Positions 28,201 through 40,400 of a stretch of 64,000 nucleotides of DNA are shown piece after piece; positions within the stretch are counted from its first letter, which is position 1, and each line of letters opens with the position of its first letter. A program made the position numbers and the translations under genes. This DNA comes from Onchocerca volvulus (lineage: Eukaryota > Nematoda > Chromadorea > Rhabditida > Onchocercidae), in NCBI GenBank assembly GCA_000499405.2, contig HG738137.1, forward strand, positions 14,501,661 to 14,565,660, read 5' to 3'. The notes beneath the pieces were generated by a model. That model worked only from the letters and a program-made list of their open reading frames with translations. It had not been told where the DNA came from and made no database searches.

Positions 28201-28537
28201 TTAATCTGATAATTTTTATTATCATTTAATTGAACTTTGATTGCAATTTTCTCTCGTATATATAAGAGAACAATATAAGAAAAAATATATAAATATAGAT
28301 GAAAATATTAACAAATATTACAGTTTATTATATTCATAAAAAAATATTTGCAAAATATTTATTATGATTTTAATAAAAATCTAAACAATAAAAAAAAAGC
28401 TTTCATTCATCGAAAAAGAATAAAACGAATGAACTAACTTCATCTTCTGGTGTAATATCGAGAACGGAATCGATACGTTTTTGCGCCGTTTTTAAGGCAT
28501 TTTTTGCTAATTCATTAGCCCAGTTGAAATTCATCAT
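16827..28537 (-). CDS. TMF1: TMF1/ARA160-type Golgi coiled-coil protein
   Basis: Golgin-type coiled-coil tether; family members bind Rab6 and act at the Golgi. Exons in transcript order: 28439-28537, 27292-27423, 26844-26924, 26385-26477, 25917-26032, 25710-25788, 24976-25157, 24829-24899, 24542-24712, 24316-24473, 23932-24016, 23559-23632, 23170-23224, 22946-23068, 22368-22414, 19215-19297, 18795-18936, 18277-18441, 17783-17908, 17346-17456, 16827-16853. All phases agree and total 740 codons (739 aa), shorter than vertebrate TMF1 (about 1,090 aa). The N-terminus matches the family start: LAKNALKTAQKRIDSVLDI, like the vertebrate FAKQALSQAQKSIDRVLDI. Residues about 260-330 match the conserved TMF_DNA_bd segment (LLQEGEKL...RELKKLRAG). 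The last 110 residues match the TMF_TATA_bd end (RYENLLEAHGEKIERIEEL). Residues about 210-735 are heptad-rich coiled coil. The start is the ATGATG at 28537, immediately before the family N-terminal motif. Intron 15 (19298-22367, about 3 kb) is the largest and contains a kinase exon on the same strand. Confidence 0.9.
20572..21552 (-). CDS. PDK1-like AGC protein kinase lacking a PH domain, nested in TMF1 intron 15
   Basis: Single-exon Ser/Thr kinase, 326 aa from the ATG at 21552. Motifs: glycine loop GEGSFSTV (37-44), ATP lysine in FAAKV (59), alpha-C glutamate in FREKEA (78), catalytic HRDLKPEN (158-165), DFG (178-180), and an activation segment RRGSFVGTAQFVSPE (201-215). SFVGTAQ.VSPE is the PDK1 hallmark; Ser204 matches the PDK1 autophosphorylation serine. 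PDK1 phosphorylates the activation loops of AKT, S6K and related kinases. True PDK1 has a C-terminal PH domain that binds PIP3. Here the frame stops (TAA, 20572-20574) soon after the kinase domain, so membrane recruitment by phosphoinositide is not expected. C. elegans is thought to have a second, PH-less PDK1-like kinase (W04B5.5, from memory), of which this may be the counterpart. The open frame begins right after an acceptor (tttgcag) at 21580-21586, in phase 0. It lies between TMF1 exons 15 and 16, so it is either a nested gene or an alternative terminal exon. Confidence 0.88.
   Translation of the reverse strand: MTCHSDTIGETKRLIESDEKSKELRTRSDFIFLNEVGEGSFSTVYHVKERSTGREFAAKVCFKKQIIRERKVDYIFREKEALIRLSNSGGKHPFLTQIMCTFQDTENLYIIMTLAKKGDLLKLMRKSGGKFNLDLTRFYISEIVAAMEHMHSLKIIHRDLKPENILISETGHILVSDFGSAKILDHAKPSRQTDRPEGQKRRGSFVGTAQFVSPEVLKGEPVQQACDYWALGVIIYQLLTGQHAFHDVAEYLIYRRIMNAAYKIPNDFPELAANIVRKLLVVKVKDRLGSIESGGAEAVKKEAFFDGIKWDSITETEVPRLPCDSE
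21580..21586 (-). other. 3' splice acceptor upstream of the kinase ORF
   Basis: The minus strand reads cactatttgcag|GACGAC, a good nematode acceptor with the exon starting at 21579. The frame from GAC is phase 0 and continuous with the kinase; the first ATG follows 27 nt later. It could accept a spliced leader in trans or TMF1 exon 15 in cis, since exon 15 ends in phase 0 at 22368. Confidence 0.65.
22220..22279. repeat. Poly(A) tract, 60 nt
   Basis: Uninterrupted A run on the plus strand, so a U60 tract in the TMF1/kinase sense transcript. It sits in intron 15, about 90 nt after TMF1 exon 15 and about 640 nt before the kinase acceptor. Confidence 0.95.
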
Positions 28538-29127
28538 CCATCAAATTCGAATTTCTTCTTACTTCATCCACTTCTATCACATCAAAAAGGAAAATCAAAA
28601 TTCCATCTACTACACAGATAATACAAGATGATACTAGAACTTCTGTAAAAAAAAAAAAAAACTTGGTTTTAAATATTTGAATCAATACCATACAAATATG
28701 ACGCATATTTTTTTGATAACATATAGACAAAACAATTATTTCAAATTCATAAATACAAACAAAAATCTAAGTTGGTATTCGATTTCTTCTTCAAAACGTA
28801 ACTAGAAATTAAACTTAAATTCAAGAACAGCGATCAAAAAAATCTATTCCGGAATTTAGTCGTTTTTTCTTTCTTTCCATTTAAAAAATACAATATATTT
28901 TGGAATATTTTTATTAGGAATATTTGCAGCATTAATACCAGTTAATTAACTAATCTAATTAACTTCCAACTTCATCCACCAATCAACCTAACCTAAAATT
29001 CACCATTTCTGCAACAATGCAAAAAAAAAGATTTTTAAATACCAATAAATAAAAAAATACAAAACAAAACATTTTTAACACCTGTATTCAAGGATTCGTT
29101 TCAGAAAGATCAATTCAATTCTTACAG

Positions 29128-29170
29128 CTCTCTCTCCTCTCTTCCTTTCTCTCTCTCTCTCTCTCTGTCT
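29128..29170. repeat. CT-rich simple repeat
   Basis: Imperfect (CT)n ending in an uninterrupted CT run, about 180 bp upstream of the tRNA gene. Confidence 0.85.
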
Positions 29171-29346
29171 TGTTGCTTGCAAATTCTCTCATTAGCAAAA
29201 TTGTTTGCTTAATTGTTTAGTAAAATTTAAAGAGAGAAATTTTAGTTTAATAATTTCAAAAAGTTAACAAAATTCCATGCAAATATTTTTACTATCATTT
29301 ATTGAAAATCATTTTGTAAAGAATTTTTGGTTCACCAAACCTCAGT

Positions 29347-29349
29347 GCT

Positions 29350-29416
<67 letters not shown>

Positions 29417-29420
29417 AGCG
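29347..29420 (+). tRNA. tRNA-Asn (anticodon GTT)
   Basis: A 74-nt cloverleaf without intron. The acceptor stem is GCTTCCG / CGGGAGC with discriminator G. The D arm is GCGC...GCGC, the anticodon stem TTCGG / CCGAA with loop CTGTTAA (anticodon GTT, reading AAC/AAT), and the T arm GGTGG-TTCAAGC-CCACC, which carries the B box. The A box matches TGGCGCAATCGG. No CCA is encoded, as expected for a eukaryotic nuclear gene. A clear T run that could end Pol III transcription lies at about 29461-29467 (attttttc). Confidence 0.97.
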
Positions 29421-31438
29421 ATGAAATTTCCGATGTGTCGAATTGCTATTCGGCTACATCATTTTTTCACGATAAGGCTTAATTTCTATATTCAGGGTAA
29501 TCAGCCTTATTAATGATTGCTGTATTTCGACAATTTTGTATGGATTAGAGAGAATACATTCTTTTACCGACTGGGTAACAATTAAGAGAATTTTGACATT
29601 TAAAAAGTTTTTGTAATTATGTACTTCCTAATATATCTTTTAATTTAATTATTTGATTTATGTCAAAAATTAATTAATATAATAATGAAATATTATCAAT
29701 TTTCAAGCAAAAAAATAAAAATTTATAGAAGCACACGCTGCAAAAATACAAAAACATAAGTTGCAAAAAACTATTTAATTATTACTTGCTAATAATAATA
29801 ATTATGCTATGGAATTTTTATTGCAATGTTTTTTTTTTTTTTCCGAACTAAATTCATATCTAGCCAACACTTTTTTTGGTCAATAATTTGAAGTATACCC
29901 TAATTTTAACGATACTGACTGAAATTTGAAATAAAAATATGCTTAATTTGTCTTCTTTTTGTTTTTGATGAATTCTTTTAATGAAAGCTTCATATATATA
30001 ATCCTTCATTTTCATCCACAGTTTTTAAAAAAAAGAAAAAAAAAGGAAAGAAAGGAATTGATTCACTATAAGAACAATTATCAAAATTTCGAAATTTGGA
30101 AAAGAACAAAAAAAAAAATAAAAATTAAATTTTCTTGATAATGAATAAAAATGCAGAAAATTATGAGAAAATACATATAATCAAAGAGAAAATATTTTAG
30201 ATTTATTCTAAAGCATTTCTATTACCTTTAGGCATCCCATTTTTGACATTCATCATTCATACAATTACGTACTAATGATCATACATTTGTTAGTTGTCAG
30301 TTTTGATGATGACTTTGTTTAGCATTTCGAGAAAATAATGAAATTATTGAAATACGAACAAATGAAGAAGCTTGTTTTATAGATATTTTACAACTTTCAT
30401 TTTTCAAAAAATTACAACATTGCCCCGAAAAATAGGATAAGAACAAATTTATAAAATTGCAATGAAGTATGATATTCACTGCAATAAATTATGATATTCT
30501 TACCAGACAGTCCTTCTTATTCCGGTGACTTTAATTTTAAATTAATTTCACGTAAAACTCGATACGATTATTTATTGAAAGGTAGAATATACTTCTAGAA
30601 GTTTTAATTAAACTAAGAAAATATTGCTGATATTATAAAAATTCTAAATACACGACACACTGAGAATTGGGATAAATTGACTTGTGATTTTTATTGATAT
30701 ATTGATTCCTGAAAAATAAAAAGTCCAGTAAGTTTAAACCGTTCTTTAGAAATGCATATACTAAATTATCGAAAATTTTCTGAATTATTGAACTATTCAG
30801 ATGACTTTTGCTGAATGGAGTTAAATTCAAAAAAAAAAAAAAAAAAAAAAAAGAGGGAAAAGAAACGAAAAAAAAAATAGTTATCAATTTCAAATATTCA
30901 AGTACCAGACTTCAAATATTGGATGGTGGATGTGAAAAAATATGTCTTCAAAATAATATTTGTAATTTATTTACAAAGTTCACTTTAATGCAAACAGAAT
31001 GTCATTGTGAATACAGACAATAAAGAATAACTCAAATATCACATAAAACAAACTGAAATTCAACAGAACAGAAAAATGCTTAACAAAGAAAGATATTGAG
31101 AAAATTAAAATATATGGGAATAAAATTAACAAAAATTAAAAATTGCTTTCATCATTCTATCCTTAAATACTACTTTCGATATTACTGTCACATTAATATC
31201 CGCTGAATGTAATCCTTTCAGGTGTCGTTGTTTCGAGCAAATAGTTTCGTTTTAGAACTTTATCAGTCTTAAAACTCTTTGAAATTCAAAAATATGAATC
31301 ACTAATAAGAATAAAACCAAAATAATATGACATCCAGCAGATGGAAATGTTAATCGCAACTCTGCACTTTTTACATTTACAATGTTTTGATAGATATGCA
31401 TGAAAGAAAATATTGCATGTTAGACAAATTTCCAACTA

Positions 31439-34400
31439 TTAATCATTTGTCAGTGGGAGAATTTCGCGGAAAAGTTGATCACGTAATTTTGAAACATAAG
31501 CAGCAGCAGCATTAGTATCGACGTCTGGTTTTGTTAAAATTGGCAACATGGCACGTAATTTGCATGCAAATCGAATGATAGCACGACGTTGACGTGTTTC
31601 ATGATCCATCTCGACATCCAAATTACGTTGCGCACGCAAAGACATGGCTAACGTACGTGCCTCATCCAGCACTTCTCTTGGGAAAGTTGTCAACTCAGCC
31701 AAATTAAATGCTGAAAAAATTCACAATGACAGTGTTTTTAACATTATTTCAATCTACATTCCTCTTCAATCAATTACAAAATTAGTATTAGAGCAAGAAA
31801 TCCTAACTTTCCAGTTGATATTAAAGTTTCATTCATGAGGGCTCACGCATGGATGCTATCATCTTATAGATGGAAGGCACATTAGACTGCAAAATCAAGT
31901 AGTCCTCGTGATTCTGGCAATAATTGAATAATTGACAGTGTTAAATGGATACTGTCACATACATTGATTTATATAAATTAACAGCGAGTTACAAATAAAG
32001 AAAAGAAAAAAAAAATAGCAAAAGCATGCCCAATTCTATTATTATAAAAAAATAGAAAGCGCAGTTGGGAGTTCGAAATAAGACAAAATGAATGAATTAA
32101 AAAAGGGAATTATTATATGTGATATATGTACTTACCATAAAGTGGACCATTATATGGACCAGTATAAAGTTTATGAGAAGACTGAAATTTTTCCACTTCG
32201 TTACCATCATCCTGTTTGATCTTCTCTATGCTGGCCGAAAAATGGAAGCTAAAAATCATCTAATTGAATGAAGAATAGCGATCATCTGATGTAATAACAG
32301 TAAGGTCAATTGAAAATTGCTTTGAAAAATTTGTATATGAAAATTTATAAAATATTGCTGTCTTTCAGAAAGTATTATACGCTATTACTGCAGCGTATAT
32401 TCCGTTGAATGATATAAATTCATATCTCAGTATATCGAGATCAACAGCAAGATAATTAATTATAAGTTTGAAGGTCGCATTTCAAATATTGTATATCAAG
32501 TATAGTCATCCTAAATTGTCTATCTTTGACAAATTGTTTTCATCACCATAAAAGAGATTAATTGTAATACAATGAAAATTAAAGGAGAAATTATAACTTT
32601 GCAACAGCAGGATACATTACTGCCAGTGATGTCAAATCGAGATAATGGGTAGCAAATACAACATATGCCTGTAAGTTAAATTTTTAAAAATCTGTCAATA
32701 TTCAACTTATTGGTGTTACATAAAAAAGCAAAGAAAAGTACCCAAAAACTGAACATATCTTTGACTGAACATATCGGATGCGGCAATATTATTAAGTAAA
32801 TGATAAAATCAAATCAATTATTTCTATTACTTTTTTTTTCATTCAATGGCTAGTTAACACCAACAAGACAAAAATTTTAACTTTTATGAATAATTATTTA
32901 AATGGAAAAAATTTTTAACAATAAAAAGATGTAACCTTTCTTCGCAGAAGTTCTTCACATACAGCAAAGCACATGCTTAAACCTTCCTCGTATGCTGTGC
33001 CTGAAAATTTGTATTCGATCGGAAAAAACGGTAATTTCTGATCAGTAGCAAAAGATTATTTTGAACGCTGGTTTCAATTTATAGCGAAAAGCAAAGGACT
33101 GTCTTTTCACTACATCTAGATAATGACGAATCATTTCATCGTTGTATCCAAAAAATAAAGGATTTTTTTATCACTTTACCTAATCTTTTGAGGAACAGTT
33201 AAGATTATTAAAAAAATTTTTAAAACATTAAAATTTGGTTAAGGTACTCACTACATGCAAGTTCATCAATAAGAATCAGTGATAAAGAATCGGCAGTACG
33301 TAAAATGGGTACCATTTCCGACATCTAAAAAGAAAAATATGGAAAATTTGATTATGTTTGGATCTACACAAGTTTTTTTCCTATATCGATTATAAATAAA
33401 TCATGATGTGATCAGATGTAATAATCATGCTACATCTGTAATTAATAATGTTAAGTTAGAATTTTAAATATTTTTAAAATTTTAAATAAAAATTTCATTA
33501 AGTTTTTCATTATTCTTAACTACTTACTTCGACAGCGAAAGCTGATAAGTTAGCTGTCAAGTCATCATTATGTCCAATTCTTGAAAAGATTCGGGTGAGA
33601 ACTGGAAATAAAGCCATTTCTGCTGGTACGAAACTACCTGTTTGGGCTAACACTTGCAGTAAACAGATTTGCTTCAAATATGTTGATTTTCCAGCCTAAA
33701 AAGTACAAATATAAAATTGACGTTTCATATTTACTACTCATTTGTTTACTAGCTGGATTTGGCCACGTCCGCATGACCGATCCAGCTAGTCTATGGAGCC
33801 GGCGATGCTTCGCATGTCCGACTCCATAGAATATAAATATAAATAAAAAGTCTATATAAATATATAGACTATATACATATGTACTATATATTATATATAT
33901 ATATATATGTAGACTATACTATATATAGTTTATATAAAGTCTATATAAACAAAAGCATCAATGTTCGTTTGTTCAAAATCTTAAACCTCCGAAAGTTCTT
34001 AAACATGCGCCTTATCTATATTAATTCAAAATCTTAGATATCGAAAAGTTCTTACCTATTGCTTTGAAATTTTGACACAACTTTGCATTTGAATACGCGT
34101 ATGTTTTTATACACGCGTAGCCGACGCGTGCTCAGTCTGGTAAAGTGGAAAAAAAGAAAAGAGAAAGCGCATGTTTTTAGTATTGGGAGAAAAAACTGGT
34201 ACTTTGTTTAATTTGATTTGTAGTTTGGTTAGTCTGAAGATTGATTCTTGCTACTGTGATTAGGCTAGGTCAGCAATAAGTGTGAAGAGGTTTTTTGTGT
34301 CATGTGGGACAGAGATGAATGCTGTTGAGAAATGTTTCATTGATTGATGAAGAGTGTTTCTTCGTAACAAACAATTATGAAAGAAGATTCAGGCAAATTA

Positions 34401-37292
34401 ATCACTGGGTTATTCTTTCCTTTATCAGTAATAGAGAATACTATTCAAGTGAATTGTCCGATTATTTCTACTATTGTATCGCTTTGAATTGCTGAACTGG
34501 AACCCTCGGAACTCCGAACTGTTGCTGTTGCTGCGTCGATCTTTGTCGTTTATCTGTGACTTGGAGCGTTTTGGTAAACAATTTCAAAAGGACGACATGG
34601 TAAACATATTTGTCGCCCCTATGAAACTATGTCGTGCCACTTGACCTTTAGTATTTCTTGTTCACAATTATTGTAATGGCGTTATTTAACATCTTTCAGT
34701 TTTCGTCCACATTTAATGTGTTTAATTTCACAATACTTGTGGGTATACAATATTACTTGTTGCATTGAATGTGTAGATATAGAGATTGTCTGGTTTGCCG
34801 CCTCTAGAACATACGACATATAACTGTCCATGTGAGAAGCAATCCGTCTCTAGATCTAAACCTGTTCTAATGATTGACCCTGAGTTTTGTTGTTGGTGAA
34901 TGAAAATGCCAATTTGCAATCTCTTAAACTGAAATGACAACATCCATTGGAATCACAGGAATGCGAGGAACAAGGATATCTTCACCTTTGAAAGGTCCTG
35001 TCAAAATTGTTGCCTTATGAAACTGCTCATTAATTTTTTTACTGCAAGCCGCATGCCTTGCAAAGTTTTGGTTGGTTGATATTTCGCAACATGATCATTG
35101 GCACGCTGATTCTCAATCGCAGTATGTGCAGTGGCATCCCTGGCAGAACGAGTGAATTCAAAAATTCTGCTAGATTCGTAACCGTTTCATCTGCTTCCAC
35201 AACAATGTCGACTTACTTATATGTGACTGTCTTGCTTTAAATGTCAGAATGTATTATGTCATTAAGTTCGTTGACGTCTTTGTTCTTGGCCGCAAGAATA
35301 GTTCGTTCACTCAGCCAGTTGTGATTCTTATAATTGGTTTGAATATCGGGAAACATTTTTTAACCAACTCTTCTTTTGACGTTAATTAATTGCATAAGTT
35401 ATGAGGCGATGAAATTCGTCCTGTGGTCAGATTAACCGCATCTTTCCGTTTCCAATTTCCAGCAATTGATGTGAGAATATTCCAGCTAATCGATCGTTTT
35501 GCAGCTGGACATGCATTTTGTAGTTAATTTTAACATCTTTACGTGTCGCTACCAAGTACAGTATTTCAGGCAATCATTTATTTCATCCGCTGGTATCGAT
35601 CGAGGAATTACAGGAACGTTTCCCTGAAACCTCTTGCAAGCAATATTAGTGTGTTCCCGAATGGTCTGATATTTCCAAGCAAATCTTGCAGTGATCGATT
35701 TTTTATGAGCCACTGTACATTCAAGCCAAACAATAAGTTTGCATTTTACAATACTTTTCCCATGCCGGATGTTTTGGAAATGTTGCATGCGGGAGTTTCA
35801 ATGAATTGCATGCTCAATGGCAATTTCAAAGCGGAATGAGCTGGAAGCAATGTTGCAGTTATTCCGGACGATGCAAGAGCTAAGGCTATGCCATTTTGGG
35901 ATCCAAAATCAATCTTATTAGGAACGTTTTACCAGTTCCTTCTGGCGCATCTAAAAAGAAGATTTCTCCAACTCCCTTACTGATAGTTTGCATTGTTTAA
36001 TCGCAAATGCCTTTCTGCTTAAACGTAAGCTTAGGAATATTTGATTGTACATGACAAAAGATGAGTCGTGTTGTAATTTTGTTTACGACGCAATTCTACG
36101 TCGAACGAAGCAGCAGCAGATCGGTCGGTGATGGCATTCTCAATTGATTGAGAACTAAGTCAGGGAAGATTAGTTGAGCAAAAAGATCGATGCTATGAAA
36201 TATTTAGATTTAATGTAATAAAATTTCTTTAGATTAAATTGATGACTTTTTCCAAAAAATTAAGCTAATTTTTATTAAAAGAAAAAAGAATCTCAATTTC
36301 AATTTTAATTTCAACTTCAATTCCAATGTATTTAAAATTTCTTTTTCAGATTTGTTACAAATGCAAAAATTTTATATTTATATGCCGTATCAGAAAGCAT
36401 TTTAATTCTTCTATCATTTTTTCCCTTCTTTCCTTGGATAAATCCACCTAATGTAATAAGCATAGTAATCGAGACAGAAAGATGAGAGGTAGAGGGAGAA
36501 TGAAAAAAAAAAAGAAAGGCGGATTGTCATTATTATTACTTATTATTATTTAATTATTAATTATTATTAGGGAAATAGGGGAAGAAGGAGAATGAGAGAA
36601 AAAGGAAGGCGGGTTATTATTATTATTATTAAAGAGAAATGGGAGAAAGAAGGTGAATGAAAGAAAAAAAAAGGAAGGGTTATTATTATTAGAGAGATTA
36701 CTTAAATATTATTTAAAAAACTTGCTCTTATTAATTATGCTGGTAACTTGATAATCATTCGAGTGTAGTGTGTAATTTTCATGAAACATTCAACAATACA
36801 GATTATTAGAGTCATAAAACTTTAACATTTTTAAAAACTAACCATATTTGGTCCCGTAATAATATTGACTCTGGATTCAAGTGACAAATACTGAAATTTC
36901 ATTAAATAAATATTTGAAGTCGGAGACTTCAAAAACCACTACAACTAATTAATTGACTGAGTTCTGAAGCACATTTATTCCAAAAAAAAAAAAAAAGATA
37001 TATTTTTGATTTAACTTTTAACATTTGGTAACTTTAATTTTGATTGACTGAAAAAATTAATAATCAGATTGTGTCAATCTATTTTTCCAATCTATATAAC
37101 ATCAAATTATAGGTTATTGTCGTGCTCGTATTCTAAATGTCTTTTGTTAAAGCAATGCAGCTAAACCCATTTTTATTAATTTTCAAGTGGAAGATAACGT
37201 ATTATTGTGTCACATTCCATCAGCGATGTAGGCTATAATTTAATGAGAATATTTTTTCATTCTAATTTTTTTTTCTCAGTATTTATATAATA

Positions 37293-37344
<52 letters not shown>

Positions 37345-37356
37345 AATATGTAAAAA

Positions 37357-37402
<46 letters not shown>

Positions 37403-40400
37403 CAAAAATGTATCTTTTTTTGGAATAATATAGATATAAATATGGGAATCAAATCAAATGTGTGAGAAAAACATTCAGCAAAACTGCAACTTTGAAAAAA
37501 AAGTGAAGGTTCTGTGACATCATTTTAAAGTTTATTTAACAGCTATACTTAAAAAAACTTACCACATCATTCGGAATAAAATTTTCGCTTGCCAAGTCCA
37601 AAAGCGGATGTCGTCCTTGTTTGATAATCATCGACATTGAAGGAGAAAATGAGGGTCGAACTATAAGAAAAAAAACGATAATTTCGCAATTCCTTTTATT
37701 ATGCAATAGTGTTTCAATTTTCATGGCAGAGTAATATAAATATTTGCGGCAAAGATAATTTTACAGATCACCAAAAATATCGAGTAATCAAAATATGCTG
37801 AAAATTTCGAAATTAATTTTGAAATCAAATTTGAATTTGAATTTCTTTCGGCATGCGATATTTTATTGAATTTTCAAGGCGTAGTAATTAATACATTGGC
37901 AAAAAATATTTGCAGAAAGAAAAAACTGCATTAATTAAACCAGTCTTACATTTAAAAAACTTATGCATGAAAAAGAAATTTTCTGATTAAAAAAATATTG
38001 CCTGATGGAATTTTCATTGCATATTCAGTAAGACAAGCAATGAAATCGACCATGGATATTGCTTCAATCGCATGATATAAACATGGAATCAGTGAACGGA
38101 TCTGAAATATTGATAGTGTACTTTTTTTGTTACTTCATTTCAAGTATACATGCAGCGAAATTGGTAAATCACTAGTACATTAACTGCAAATTAGATTTAG
38201 AATGCATTCAGATGCTCGGAATTAAATTTTTAACATTTTTTGTATCTATGAATGGGTTTTATCTCCAATTTTTTTGTACATTCAACTAGCTTCAATCTGC
38301 TATTTATCATTATCAGTGAAAACATCTACGTTGTATCATGATGACACAGAGAATTCTGTTCTCTATAGCAATCGATAATAAGTATTATCGAATTGTTTGA
38401 GCGAAATTCAGCGCACGAATAATGTGATATCATACCAGCGTCGTGAGTATTCCAAAAGAGGTAAGTCGTTTACGTTCAATATTTAACATGATAATTTCTG
38501 TTTTCAAATCATATAAAAAATTGGAACAGATACCTGATTCAATAGTTCAACCACTATCACATTGCTCCTAATCATTATTTCATTAACTATTTCATCGATT
38601 CTTTCTGTAAATGGTTTGAATAATTCTTCGAGGTTTTTGATTTCGAGAAAATCTCATATTGGGAATAATCTACAATACGCTTATGTAGTGTGTTGGCAAT
38701 AACATTAAAGTTGCGTCAGTAACGACAATGTGAAAGACGAGAAGTCAGTTTTGTTTGAAATAAATGTTGACTAATATGGAGTTAAATAATGTTTCTCATC
38801 ACTGATTTTTTCTTTTTGTAATTTCAAATAAGTGTAAAAACGGACTTTTACAAACATACAGAAAAGATATACTATAAAAGAATTAACCATTATAGCGTAA
38901 TAATGAACGGGTTGTGCAAGATATAGAAGCCCGATTTCTGACCATATCAATAAAATGCGATGGTAAGATAATTTTAACCATAGGATCCGAGCATGGAATG
39001 GAAAAGTGAAAACGACGGCTTGCAGTATAGATAAGTTTCGCTTCTGGTATTTCGTTTGAATCTTCATTACTTTTTTCTGTAAACTTCTTTACAAGATATA
39101 TAGAAATATAAAGTATGCAGGAAATTTCAGTCGTTATGTTCCATTTTAAGCTTTTTTAGATTTTGATCAGCATTTTAACTCCAATTTTCCATGATTTTCA
39201 ATTAAGCTCATTAAGAATCGAAATAATCATGCATAATTTATTGTCTAATAAGATTACCAATGATTTACGACATATTTTTGGAACGCTTGGGTACCGCAAG
39301 CATTCGGTTGATATTCTGAACACTTTCCTCTATTCTTAATGATTGTTATTTACTGCAATCATCTTAAAGTGCAAAGTCCGAATATGTGGATATTAATTGA
39401 TATGAAGTTTTAATTTAAATTTCTTTGGCCTTCAAAAATTCTAACTACTATGAGGATTTTCAATTTTGTTTCTACTAAATAAGACATACCATGTGTGTCC
39501 CGTAACAGTTCTTCGTACGCTTTTCGCATCATATCAATCATCTGATCCATTCCTTCCTATAAAAATTGGAAATTTTCCGAAAAGATATATTATTATATTT
39601 TGCTGCCATGAAAAAAATATACCAAAGAAAGTAGGGAAGAGATAAAAAATTACTCGAACTGCATAGCATCGTTTTTGTCGTAGTGCTAAAGCGGATCGTT
39701 CGCCTACCTTACATGTTCTATTCAACTTTTCATCCAGAATATTCAAAATCTTTTCGAATCGCCCATCATCCAAATGCTTTAAGCCACAGATTTTAGGTAT
39801 GAGGATATATTTTTACAAAATCTAATTAAAGCAAATTTCCATTAAAATAGCTGTAAATATATGAGCCATATAAATTTATCATTTCAAAATGTCCCTATCC
39901 CACTCCAGAATATCCCTATGCAACTAACAATTTTTCATGTAGGTTATGATAATTCCTTTTGTTTCTTGGAAAGTTTGGAAGCTGATTAACACTGATCCTC
40001 TAATAAATGAAGGTATTTATTTTATTGCACATTCATATTTAATCATAATCACTCTGACATGAGTAAATCAAATTCAGAAGTGCATGTTTCTTTATTAAGT
40101 AAAGATTGTTCGATGAAATATCTATCAATATCTTCTAATTGTAATTGTGAAAGATTGAATGCTAATCAAGCCAACATGCAAATATTTAAATGAAGCTTTT
40201 GAAATTAACCAAAAAACTTTATATTTTAAACATCACACATTTACGTCATTGATTGAGCAAATATACGCTAAAAAAAGTTGAAGACATACATTGTAACATA
40301 ATCGGAATAAATGAGCTTTGCTGTTTTTTAAAGTATCGCGCAATGGTTTAATCAAATGTAACGTTTGCTGTAAATTCAGAATCTGAAAAATTCAGCAAGT

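Larger units (their letters stand above)
28538..31438. other. Intergenic region between TMF1 and MSH4, with a tRNA gene
   Basis: AT-rich DNA separating the TMF1 start from the MSH4 stop. Apart from tRNA-Asn it holds a CT-rich run (29128-29170) and homopolymers. It should contain the TMF1 promoter and the MSH4 3' UTR. No further coding exon was seen; open frames near 30.3-31.0 kb are AT-driven and have no splice support. Confidence 0.55.
33748..36180 (-). mobile_element. Decayed Helitron (copy 1) in MSH4 intron 15
   Basis: Rolling-circle transposon remnant, in the same orientation as MSH4. Helicase remains lie at 34728-36170. Downstream of them (lower coordinates) lies a tail with a repeat motif at 34063-34095, an AT palindrome near 33880-33950, and two adjacent hairpins at 33748-33829 that likely mark the 3' end. 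The final ...CCAGCTAG|T on the minus strand fits the CTRR-then-T rule for Helitron ends. The Rep/HUH domain was not seen, so this is a 5'-truncated or internally deleted copy. The flanking MSH4 splice sites at 36842 and 33696 are intact. The exact 5' end is uncertain. Confidence 0.8.

Noticed and set aside
29347..29420. Possibility that the tRNA-like sequence is a SINE or tRNA pseudogene
   Set aside because: All four stems pair properly and no repeat body follows, so a normal tRNA gene is the simpler reading.
34728..36170. Treating the Helitron helicase as a functional helicase gene
   Set aside because: Stops and frameshifts break the frame, and the Walker B acidic residue is replaced.
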